Part shown: in pieces, positions 1-6,676 of the stretch
Position numbering within the stretch: the first letter of the stretch is position 1
How the letters are laid out: each line of letters starts with the position of its first letter
Assembly (NCBI GenBank): GCA_023412995.1
Contig: JAEZQS010000245.1
Location: 1 to 21,957, forward strand
Reading direction: 5' to 3'
From: Pseudomonadota bacterium
GTDB lineage: Bacteria; Pseudomonadota; Gammaproteobacteria; Xanthomonadales; Rhodanobacteraceae
DNA length: 21,957 nucleotides
Notes under the pieces: model-generated
Seen by the model: only the letters and a program-made list of their open reading frames with translations
Told to the model about the DNA's origin: nothing
The model's database searches: none
Made by a program: the position numbers and the translations under genes

Positions 1-18
1 CGCTACGCTCGCGCGCCT

Positions 19-1014
19 ATGCCGGAACTGACCCACCACGATTTCGCACTGGAGCCCGCCGATGGCCCGCGCCTGGCCAACCTCGCCGGCCCGTTCGACG
101 AACACCTGCGGCAGATCGAGCTGCGCCTGGGGGTCGAGATCGCCAATCGCGGCAACCTCTTCCGCGTGACGGGCGATGCCCCGGCCGTGAAGGCTGGCGA
201 GCGCGTGCTGCGCGACCTCTACGACGTCGCGGCGGAGGAAACGCTGACCGGCGCACGCATCCACCTGCACCTGTCCGAATCGGGCATCGACGCCCTCGCC
301 GGAAAGGCCGCCGAGGGCGCGCAGGAGGTCGCGATCAAGGTCAAGCGCGGCACCGTGCGGGCGCGCGGTGCCAACCAGGCACGCTACCTCCACGCCATCG
401 CCACCCACGACATCAACTTCGGTATCGGCCCCGCCGGCACCGGCAAGACCTGGCTCGCCGTCGCGATGGCGGTGGATGCCCTCAATGCCGACCGCGTGCA
501 GCGGCTGGTGCTGGTGCGCCCGGCGGTCGAAGCGGGCGAGAAGCTGGGCTTCCTGCCCGGCGACCTGACGCAGAAGGTCGATCCCTACCTGCGCCCCCTG
601 TACGACGCCCTGTACGAGATGCTCGGCATCGAGAAGGTGATGAAGCTGATCGAGCGCAACGTGATCGAGATCGCGCCGCTCGCCTACATGCGCGGGCGCA
701 CCCTCAACGATGCCTTCGTGATCCTGGACGAAGCGCAGAACACCACCACCGAGCAGATGAAGATGTTCCTCACCCGCATCGGCTTCGGCTCGGTCGCGGT
801 GGTCACCGGGGACATGACGCAGACCGACCTGCCGCGCAACGTGAAATCCGGCCTGCGCGACGCCATCGACGTGCTGCACGAAGTGGACGGCGTGAGCTTC
901 ACCTTCTTCACTGCGCGCGACGTGGTGCGCCATCCGCTCGTCCAGCGCATCGTGCGCGCCTACGAACAGCGCGACGCGGCGGCGCCCGCGGCGGTCGCCG
1001 ACCGTGCCGGCTGA
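19..1014 (+). CDS. ybeZ: PhoH-like ATPase YbeZ
   Basis: A 331-aa cytoplasmic P-loop ATPase of the PhoH/YbeZ family, which acts with the endoribonuclease YbeY in rRNA maturation and ribosome quality control. Seen in the sequence: an N-terminal region of about 110 residues before the ATPase domain, a Walker A motif GPAGTGKT at residues 137-144, a Walker B-like segment VILDEAQ ending near residue 240, and TGDMTQTDLP near 263-272, all typical of PhoH. The length is close to the 350 or so residues of the E. coli protein. The next gene, ybeY, overlaps its 3' end by 11 bp, so the two are probably translationally coupled. The ATG lies 18 bp from the window edge and has no clear Shine-Dalgarno sequence, but the protein begins in the usual place for the family. 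miaB, often found just upstream, would lie outside the window. Confidence 0.96.
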   Translation: MPELTHHDFALEPADGPRLANLAGPFDEHLRQIELRLGVEIANRGNLFRVTGDAPAVKAGERVLRDLYDVAAEETLTGARIHLHLSESGIDALAGKAAEGAQEVAIKVKRGTVRARGANQARYLHAIATHDINFGIGPAGTGKTWLAVAMAVDALNADRVQRLVLVRPAVEAGEKLGFLPGDLTQKVDPYLRPLYDALYEMLGIEKVMKLIERNVIEIAPLAYMRGRTLNDAFVILDEAQNTTTEQMKMFLTRIGFGSVAVVTGDMTQTDLPRNVKSGLRDAIDVLHEVDGVSFTFFTARDVVRHPLVQRIVRAYEQRDAAAPAAVADRAG

Positions 1015-1510
1015 CGCGCGCCCGCGCGGCGGAAAGGCAGCCGGCAGGGACGAACAGCGCCTGTGCCTGTGGCTGCGCAACGAAGCGGGGCGCCGGGGCG
1101 TGCCGCTGTTGCGGTCCTTCGAGCAGTGGATCGGCGCGATACCCGAGTTGCGGGCGACCGATCGCTGGACGGAGATCAACATCCTCATTACCGGCATCGA
1201 GGACGGCTGCCGCTACAACCGCGAGTTCCGCGGCCGCGACTACGCCACCAACGTGTTGAGCTTCCCCTACGAGCCGGCTCCCGGCGAGCACCCGGGCCTG
1301 CTGGGCGACATCGTGATCTGCGCGCCGGTGGTGCTGCGCGAGGCGAGCGAACAGGGCAAGCCGGCGCGCGACCATTTCGCCCACCTCGCGATCCACGGCG
1401 TGCTGCACCTGCTCGGCTACGACCACGAGAGCGACGCCGATGCCGAACGCATGGAGGCGCTGGAGCGGCGCGTGCTCGCCGCGCTGGGCATTCCCGATCC
1501 CTACCGGTAG
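1004..1510 (+). CDS. ybeY: Endoribonuclease YbeY
   Basis: A 168-aa zinc-dependent endoribonuclease of the YbeY/UPF0054 family, involved in 16S rRNA 3'-end processing and 70S quality control. The diagnostic motif HGVLHLLGYDH is present at residues 131-141, giving the three zinc ligands His131, His135 and His141. The upstream segments TNVLSFPYEP and LLGDIVIC are also family hallmarks. The reading frame starts at a GTG inside the end of ybeZ (11-bp overlap). The protein is slightly longer than E. coli YbeY (155 aa), so a start a few codons further in is possible. The frame ends at 1510, 84 bp before a large secreted-protein gene, whereas in many relatives corC follows directly. Confidence 0.95.
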   Translation: MPADARPRGGKAAGRDEQRLCLWLRNEAGRRGVPLLRSFEQWIGAIPELRATDRWTEINILITGIEDGCRYNREFRGRDYATNVLSFPYEPAPGEHPGLLGDIVICAPVVLREASEQGKPARDHFAHLAIHGVLHLLGYDHESDADAERMEALERRVLAALGIPDPYR

Positions 1511-1594
1511 CGCGGCAGGTAGCGACTCCGCAGGCAGGCCGCTTGCGGCGAGGGTGTACGATCCGGCACCTGCACCGTCTCGCCGGGACCGCCC

Positions 1595-4162
1595 ATGCGC
1601 GCAAGTCGAAGCGTCCGCCGCACCTTCCCGATGCGGCCGCTGGCTGCCGCCCTTGCCGTGCTCCTGTTCACCGACCCGTTGGCGCAGGCTGCCCAGGCAC
1701 GGGTACCGGGTCCGGTCGGGAACCTTTCTGCCCTTGCCGTCACCGAGTGCGGCGAAAGCGCCTTGCGCGAGACGATCACTGCTGCTCCAGGCGGCGCCAC
1801 CGTCGACCTCACCGCGCTCTCGGCCTGCACCATCACGCTGGCTGCCGGCGAGATCGCCGTGGGCGTGAACGACCTGACCCTGCAGGGCCCCGGCGACGGA
1901 TCGCTGACGCTGAGCGGCAACCATGCGAGCCGCATCTTCCATCACACCGGGCATGGCCAGCTGACGCTGGACCATCTCGCCCTCACCGACGGCAACGACG
2001 CCACGCCGCGCGACCAGGGCAAATACACCGTCTACCACGGCACGGGCGGCGCAGTGCATTCGGACGGCAGCATCGCCCTCCTGGGCAGTTCGGTGACCAG
2101 TTCCTCGGTCTGCCATGCGGTCGGCGACAACCAGTACAACGAGGGCTACGGTGGCGGCGTGTTCGCCGAAGGCGATGTCACCGTGGTCCGGTCGACGGTG
2201 TCGGGCAACGTCGCCTGCGGCACGGTCCTCGCCGATCCCCTGGGCATTCCCAGCTATCACGGCGGCGCCGGCGGCGGCATCTTCGCCGGCGGAAACCTCT
2301 ACGTCGCCTACAGCACGATCGGCGGCAACCGTGCGTACGCACGCGGCGGTGGAGGCCTTTACGGCCAGGCCGGCATCACCATCGTGCACAGCGCGATCAC
2401 GGACAACCACGGCACGCAGAAGGGCGGTGGCGTGGCCATCGGCCTGGCTGACGAGCCCGTGGGCGACCAGTTGCCACGCCTGGCCATCCGGGCCAGCACA
2501 CTCAGCGGCAACAGCGCGATGGATGGTGGCGGCGCGGCATCCATGTACGGAAGCCCGGTGGACGTGTCCGACAGCACGATCGCCTTCAACACCGCATCCA
2601 GGCCGCCGTTCGAGGGGTGGTTCGGCGGTGGCGGCGGCGTGTGCGTGAACAGCTATTCGCTACGCCTCGCCAACAGCATCGTCGCCAACAACACGGCGCA
2701 GAACAACGGCCAGGACGTCAGTCTTTTCAACATCGCTGGCCCCGTGCCGCCGATGGAAGGCGACCACAACATCATCATGAGCTCCTCGCCAGCCGCGCCC
2801 CCGGACACGATCACCACCGATCCGGGGCTGCTGCCGCTGGCGGACCACGGCGGACCGACGGCCACTTACGCCCTCGCGCCCGGCAGCGTCGCCATCGACG
2901 CCGGCCGGGTGGCCGCCGGCCTCTTCTTCGACCAGCGCGGCACCGGATTCCCGCGCACCATCGACGTCGTCGCGGACATTGGCGCGTTCGAGTCCGGAAC
3001 GCCGCCACCACCCGTAGGCGACTGTTCCGAAGCGGCCGTGCGCGCCGCAATCGGCAGTGCGCCGGATGGCGGGATCGTGGACCTCTCGCCCGTGTCCGGC
3101 TGCACGATCACGCTCTCCGGCGGAGCCTTGTCGTCGCTGGCGGACAACCTCGCCATCGTGGGCCCGCCCGATCGCACGCTGCGGCTGGACGGCGACCTGC
3201 GCGACCGCGTCATCCAGCACAACGGCGGCGGCGTGCTCGTGCTCGACCACCTCGACATCACGCGCGGCGCCGTCGACGACGGGAAATATGCCGGCGGCGC
3301 CGTGTTCTCCAGCGGCAGCGTCGTGCTCACCAGCAGCCGGGTGACCGACAGCATGATCGGCGGACTGGAGGGCAACACGCAGGCCCTCGGCGGCGCAGGC
3401 CTGTATGCATTCCGCGATGTCACGCTGGACCAGTCCGTGGTCTCGGGCAACGAAAGCCACGGCCGCGCCGCCGGCATCAGCAGCGTGGCCGGCAACGTCA
3501 CGATCCGCAACAGCACGATCGCCGGCAACCACAGCGACCTCGAGGGCGGCGGCGTGTTCGCGCCGGGCTGCTTCGGCGCGTGCACGGTGGGGCAATTCAC
3601 CACCACCATCGAGAATTCGACGATCAGCGGCAACAGCAGCGGCACCAATGGCGGCGGCGTGCACGTGACCTACGCCAACGTGGTCGTGCGCAACAGCACG
3701 ATCACCGCCAACGATGCGGCGGATGCGATTGCCGGCGGCGGTGGCCTCTTCGTCCGCAACGTGGTGGACGGCGTGCCGCTCGCACCGGCGGTCACCCTGG
3801 TCAGTTCGATCGTGGCCGGCAACACGAGCGCAAGCCCGGCGGCAGACATCGGCAGTGCCATGCCCCTCACCGCCCAGGGCGACCACGACATCATCATGGC
3901 CATGAATGGCACGCCGCCGCCGGGCTCGCTCGACGGCGACCCGGGACTGCTGCCGCTTGGCGACTACGGTGGTCCGACGCCGACCCACGCGCTGGCCGTG
4001 GACAGCCTGGCGATCGATCGCGGCAGCAATCCCGGCCATTTCGCCAGCGACCAGCGCGGGCCTGGCTACCCACGCCGCGCGGGCGGCGCAAGCGACATCG
4101 GCGCGTTCGAATGGTCGGAAACCGTCGTCGTCGATCGCCTCTTCGCCGACGGCTTCGACTGA
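1595..4162 (+). CDS. Secreted right-handed beta-helix protein with two choice-of-anchor-Q-like halves
   Basis: An 855-aa exported protein of unknown specific function. Residues 1-35 look like a signal peptide (arginine-rich n-region, hydrophobic core, AQA/QAA cleavage area); the ATG at 1631 is an alternative start. The rest is rich in G-N-S and 'NSTI.GN' turns, the hallmark of right-handed parallel beta-helix (polymorphic outer-membrane-protein-like) repeats. It consists of two related halves. Each opens with a Cys-Ser/Gly-Glu segment (about residues 51-54 and 475-478) followed by a conserved 'CTITL' about 25-30 residues later. Each closes with an 'AID.G...DQRG.G.PR...DIGAFE' block (about 433-468 and 808-840), as in choice-of-anchor-Q proteins. 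The last seven residues are LFADGFD, a tail typical of exported proteins in Xanthomonadales. There is no autotransporter barrel or transmembrane anchor. It sits between ybeY and corC, which are normally adjacent. Confidence 0.85.
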   Translation: MRASRSVRRTFPMRPLAAALAVLLFTDPLAQAAQARVPGPVGNLSALAVTECGESALRETITAAPGGATVDLTALSACTITLAAGEIAVGVNDLTLQGPGDGSLTLSGNHASRIFHHTGHGQLTLDHLALTDGNDATPRDQGKYTVYHGTGGAVHSDGSIALLGSSVTSSSVCHAVGDNQYNEGYGGGVFAEGDVTVVRSTVSGNVACGTVLADPLGIPSYHGGAGGGIFAGGNLYVAYSTIGGNRAYARGGGGLYGQAGITIVHSAITDNHGTQKGGGVAIGLADEPVGDQLPRLAIRASTLSGNSAMDGGGAASMYGSPVDVSDSTIAFNTASRPPFEGWFGGGGGVCVNSYSLRLANSIVANNTAQNNGQDVSLFNIAGPVPPMEGDHNIIMSSSPAAPPDTITTDPGLLPLADHGGPTATYALAPGSVAIDAGRVAAGLFFDQRGTGFPRTIDVVADIGAFESGTPPPPVGDCSEAAVRAAIGSAPDGGIVDLSPVSGCTITLSGGALSSLADNLAIVGPPDRTLRLDGDLRDRVIQHNGGGVLVLDHLDITRGAVDDGKYAGGAVFSSGSVVLTSSRVTDSMIGGLEGNTQALGGAGLYAFRDVTLDQSVVSGNESHGRAAGISSVAGNVTIRNSTIAGNHSDLEGGGVFAPGCFGACTVGQFTTTIENSTISGNSSGTNGGGVHVTYANVVVRNSTITANDAADAIAGGGGLFVRNVVDGVPLAPAVTLVSSIVAGNTSASPAADIGSAMPLTAQGDHDIIMAMNGTPPPGSLDGDPGLLPLGDYGGPTPTHALAVDSLAIDRGSNPGHFASDQRGPGYPRRAGGASDIGAFEWSETVVVDRLFADGFD

Positions 4163-4242
4163 CCGCGGGGTCGCGGGAGGGGGTTATTTGCACCGCCTGG
4201 CGTGCCCGGACCCGTCCCGGCCGCCGCGGGAAGCGCTTTTGG

Positions 4243-4248
4243 TACACT
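4243..4248 (+). promoter_or_regulatory. Possible -10 element upstream of corC
   Basis: TACACT follows a short T-rich stretch in otherwise very GC-rich DNA, 37 bp before the corC start. It resembles a sigma-70 -10 box. No convincing -35 hexamer lies 16-18 bp upstream, so this is only a candidate. If real, it would let corC be transcribed independently of the beta-helix gene. Confidence 0.28.
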
Positions 4249-4284
4249 CCGCCTCCCGCCCGCCCGGGCCCGTGCAAGCTGCAG

Positions 4285-5124
4285 ATGAGCGAGGACCCTC
4301 CCAGTAGCCCCGCGCGAACGTGGTTCGAACGCATCACGCAAGCGCTCTCCGGTGAACCGCAGAACCGCAAGGAACTGATCGAGGAACTGCGCCACGCACA
4401 GGCCAACGGCCTGATGTCCAACGACACGCTCTCCATGGTCGAGGGCGCGATCGAGGTGGCCGACCTCACCGTCGCCGACGTGATGGTGCCGCGCGCACAG
4501 ATGGTGTCGCTGCCGGTGGACGACCCGCTGCCGCAGATCCTGGCGCAGGTGCTGGAGTCCGGCCATTCGCGCTTCCCGGTGCACGCCGGCGACAAGGACG
4601 AGATGCTCGGCATCCTGCTCGCCAAGGACCTGCTGCGCTGTTTTGCCGAAGGCGCCAGCTGCGAGATCCGCGGGCTGTTGCGGCCGGTGACGATGATCCC
4701 GGAATCCAAGCGCCTCAACATCCTGCTGAAGGAGTTCCGCCTGTCGCGCAACCACATGGCGATCGTGGTGGACGAATACGGTGGCGTGGCGGGCCTGGTG
4801 ACCATCGAGGACGTGCTGGAGCAGATCGTCGGCGACATCGGCGACGAGCACGACGACGACGACGACGCCCACACCATGATCCAGCCCGCCGCCAACGGCG
4901 ACTTCCTGGTCAACGCGCTCACCCCCATCGACGAGTTCAACGAACGCTTCGGCTGCGAGTTCAGCGACGAGGAATTCGACACCATCGGCGGCATGGTCAC
5001 CGCCGAGATCGGCCACGTGCCGGAGGTGGGCGAGGAAACCGCCATCGGCGGCTTCCACTTCCACGTCCTGCGCGCGGACGCGCGCCGCGCGCAGCAGTTT
5101 GCCGTGCGCGTGCATGAGGCCTGA
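4285..5124 (+). CDS. corC: CorC/HlyC-type magnesium-cobalt efflux accessory protein with paired CBS domains
   Basis: A 279-aa cytoplasmic protein of the CorC (YbeX) family, linked to Mg2+/Co2+ homeostasis and CorA-dependent efflux. The N-terminal residues 1-65 match the short helical lead of CorC, including the 'VADVMVPRAQM' segment. Two CBS domains follow (about residues 65-125 and 135-190) with the typical 'VVDEYGGVAGLVTIEDVLEQIVGDI' sequence. Then comes an acidic run of aspartates (about 189-196) and the C-terminal CorC_HlyC transporter-associated domain (about 205-275, including 'FDTIGGMV'). There is no DUF21 membrane domain, as in E. coli YbeX (292 aa). It belongs to the ybeZ-ybeY-corC block, here interrupted by the beta-helix gene. 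A CorA-type channel is encoded 2.9 kb downstream. Confidence 0.94.
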   Translation: MSEDPPSSPARTWFERITQALSGEPQNRKELIEELRHAQANGLMSNDTLSMVEGAIEVADLTVADVMVPRAQMVSLPVDDPLPQILAQVLESGHSRFPVHAGDKDEMLGILLAKDLLRCFAEGASCEIRGLLRPVTMIPESKRLNILLKEFRLSRNHMAIVVDEYGGVAGLVTIEDVLEQIVGDIGDEHDDDDDAHTMIQPAANGDFLVNALTPIDEFNERFGCEFSDEEFDTIGGMVTAEIGHVPEVGEETAIGGFHFHVLRADARRAQQFAVRVHEA

Positions 5125-6469
5125 AAGCCGGGAATGGGGAATGGGGAATGGGGAATGGGAAGAGCCGATCCCGGCTTCCCGCCTCCGCGCGTCCGCGTCC
5201 CCGTGGCTGTGGCTTTGTTGCCTGCTCGTCCTGCTGCTCCCTGGCGCGGCCGGCGTCGCGAAGGCCCAAACCGCGGCGGGGCCGCCTGACCATTCCCCAT
5301 TCTCCATTCCCCATTCCCCGCCTGAAGTAAGCCTCCTCACCATCGGCCCCGGCCCGGTGTATTTCGAACGTTTCGGGCACAACGCGATCGTGGTGCGCGA
5401 GGCGGGCGAGTCGCTCGCCTACAACTACGGGATGTTCGATTTCGAGGAAGCGGACTTCTTCATCAATTTCATCCGCGGGCGCATGCGCTACCGCATCGCG
5501 GTGAGCGAGCTGGCCGACGACCTTGCCTGGTACCGGCAGGAAGGCCGCTCGATCGTCGAGCAGCCGCTCGACCTCGCGCCGCGCGAGGCGCGTGCGCTGG
5601 CGGATTTCCTGGCATGGAATGCGCGACCGGAGAATGCCTGGTATCGCTACGACTACTTCACCGACAACTGCTCGACGCGCGTGCGCGATGCGCTCGACCG
5701 TGCGCTGGTCGGACTGCTGCGGCAGGAAACCCATGGGCGTTCGCGTGGATTCACCTACCGGCTCGATGCACTGCGCCTGATGGCGCCGCAACCGGCACTG
5801 ATGCTGGCGATCGACCTCGGGCTCGGGCCGCTTGCCGACCAGCGCATCGACTACTGGCAGGAAAGCTTCGTGCCGATGACGTTGCAGCAGGTGGTGGGGA
5901 CCGTGCGCCGCGGTGACGACGACGTCACCGGGCGGCCGCTGGCGACCGCGACCATCGAACGCGCCGCGGGCAGCGTCGAGGAGCCGCCGGTGCTGCCTCC
6001 CGACCTGCGCGTGCCGTTCCTGCTGCTGGGTGCGGCAGCCGGTGCACTCATCGCCTGGCTGGGACGCTTCCGGCGTGCCGCCGTGCGCGTCCCCCTGGCC
6101 ACGTTTGCCGCGCTGTTCCAGCTAGCCTGCGGGCTGGGCGGCCTGGTGCTGCTGCTGCTCTGGTTCGGCACCGAGCACCGCGCCGCCTGGCGCAACGAGA
6201 ACCTCCTGCTGCTTGATCCGCTCTGCCTCGCGCTGGTGCCGGCGTGGCTGGGTGTCGCGCGCGGAAGGCGGCGTGCACGCCCGCTTGCCGTCGTTCTCTC
6301 GTGCGTCGTGGTGCTGGTGGCCGGCTTTGCGCTCTTCTCGAAGATCCTGCCCTGGTTCGTACAGGCGAACCTGCACTGGATCGTGCTGCTGCTGCCGATC
6401 CACTTGGCCCTTGCGCTGGTCCTGGCACGCGCCTCCACATCTGCGCGCATTGCAGCCGCCACGTCCTGA
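5114..6469 (+). CDS. DUF4105 / Lnb N-terminal-like periplasmic domain membrane protein
   Basis: A protein of about 451 aa with an exported DUF4105 (Lnb N-terminal periplasmic-like) domain followed by a membrane region. Seen: a hydrophobic signal segment (WLWLCCLLVLLLPGAAG), then 'VSLLTIGPGPVYFERFGHNA' and 'YDYFTDNCSTRVRD', the conserved His/Asn and Cys motifs of DUF4105. After these come about four or five hydrophobic helices in the last 160 residues. The DUF4105 domain is thought to be hydrolase-like, but no substrate can be inferred here. The start is uncertain. In-frame ATGs lie at 5114 (inside the end of corC) and 5141 (inside a GGGAATGG repeat), and a further initiation codon at 5099. 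No start codon follows 5141 before the signal core. Both arms of an inverted repeat are translated in frame, adding segments such as GMGNGEWEE and HSPFSIPHSP that I would not expect to be conserved. Confidence 0.85.
   Translation: MRPESREWGMGNGEWEEPIPASRLRASASPWLWLCCLLVLLLPGAAGVAKAQTAAGPPDHSPFSIPHSPPEVSLLTIGPGPVYFERFGHNAIVVREAGESLAYNYGMFDFEEADFFINFIRGRMRYRIAVSELADDLAWYRQEGRSIVEQPLDLAPREARALADFLAWNARPENAWYRYDYFTDNCSTRVRDALDRALVGLLRQETHGRSRGFTYRLDALRLMAPQPALMLAIDLGLGPLADQRIDYWQESFVPMTLQQVVGTVRRGDDDVTGRPLATATIERAAGSVEEPPVLPPDLRVPFLLLGAAAGALIAWLGRFRRAAVRVPLATFAALFQLACGLGGLVLLLLWFGTEHRAAWRNENLLLLDPLCLALVPAWLGVARGRRRARPLAVVLSCVVVLVAGFALFSKILPWFVQANLHWIVLLLPIHLALALVLARASTSARIAAATS
5130..5161 (+). 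repeat. GGGAATGG tandem repeat, left arm of an inverted pair
   Basis: Four head-to-tail copies of a 7-bp unit GGGAATG/GGGGAAT lie immediately after the corC stop. They overlap the proposed start region of the DUF4105 gene. The same unit occurs in reverse complement at 5291-5319 with one mismatch over about 29 bp. From general knowledge, such arrays are dispersed intergenic repeats in Xanthomonadales genomes. Confidence 0.85.
5291..5319 (-). repeat. CCATTCCC tandem repeat, right arm of an inverted pair
   Basis: This is the reverse complement of the array at 5130-5161, separated from it by about 130 bp that encode the signal peptide of the DUF4105 protein. One unit has CTCC instead of CCCC. 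The arm is read in frame as a Ser/Pro/His/Phe-rich linker between the signal peptide and the conserved domain. Confidence 0.85.
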
Positions 6470-6480
6470 CGCGTCCCGCC

Positions 6481-6494
6481 GCGCCACGAGGCGC
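6481..6494 (+). terminator. Small hairpin after the DUF4105 gene
   Basis: GCGCC-acga-GGCGC can form a perfect 5-bp stem with a 4-nt loop, 11 bp after the stop codon. No U-tract follows, so it is a weak candidate for transcription end or mRNA protection. Confidence 0.25.
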
Positions 6495-6582
6495 CCGCAT
6501 CCGGTCGCCGTTGCGCCGATCGACGCCGGCCATGTCTTCCTCCTGGCGCAGCGTGCGCTACGTACCGCAGGCTCTTGCCCTG

Positions 6583-6637
6583 GCCTTGCTTCGCCTACCC
6601 GTGAACCCTTCGTGTTCGTCGTGTCCTTCGTGGTTCA
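6583..6637 (+). repeat. Dispersed low-complexity element: core GCCTTGCTTCGCCT plus TTCGTG repeats
   Basis: The intergenic stretch before the acyltransferase gene holds a 14-bp core (6583-6596), identical to one at 15940-15953. It is followed by three TTCGTG-type units (about 6608-6635). The second site has the same core followed by a different GTG-rich run. The rest of the 207-bp gap (6470-6676) shows no gene. Confidence 0.55.
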
Positions 6638-6676
6638 ATCCCGGGCGCGGCGGCCTGCCGCGCCGATCCCGACGCC

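Noticed and set aside
908..2410. 500-aa open frame on the minus strand opposite ybeY and the beta-helix gene
   Set aside because: It is a shadow of GC-biased coding DNA. The sequence is Ala/Arg/Gly/His-rich without any domain, and real genes with recognisable motifs occupy the other strand.
1595..4162. The beta-helix protein as a classical autotransporter using TamA/TamB
   Set aside because: No C-terminal 12-strand barrel or terminal aromatic signature is present. The protein ends in LFADGFD right after the second DIGAFE block.
2617..4284. Long open frame running into corC from far upstream
   Set aside because: Only the part from 4285 resembles CorC. The upstream part is an Arg/His-rich out-of-frame reading of the beta-helix gene.
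5130..5319. CRISPR-like repeat array
   Set aside because: The units are 7 bp, contiguous, without spacers, and the second block is inverted. No cas genes are near.
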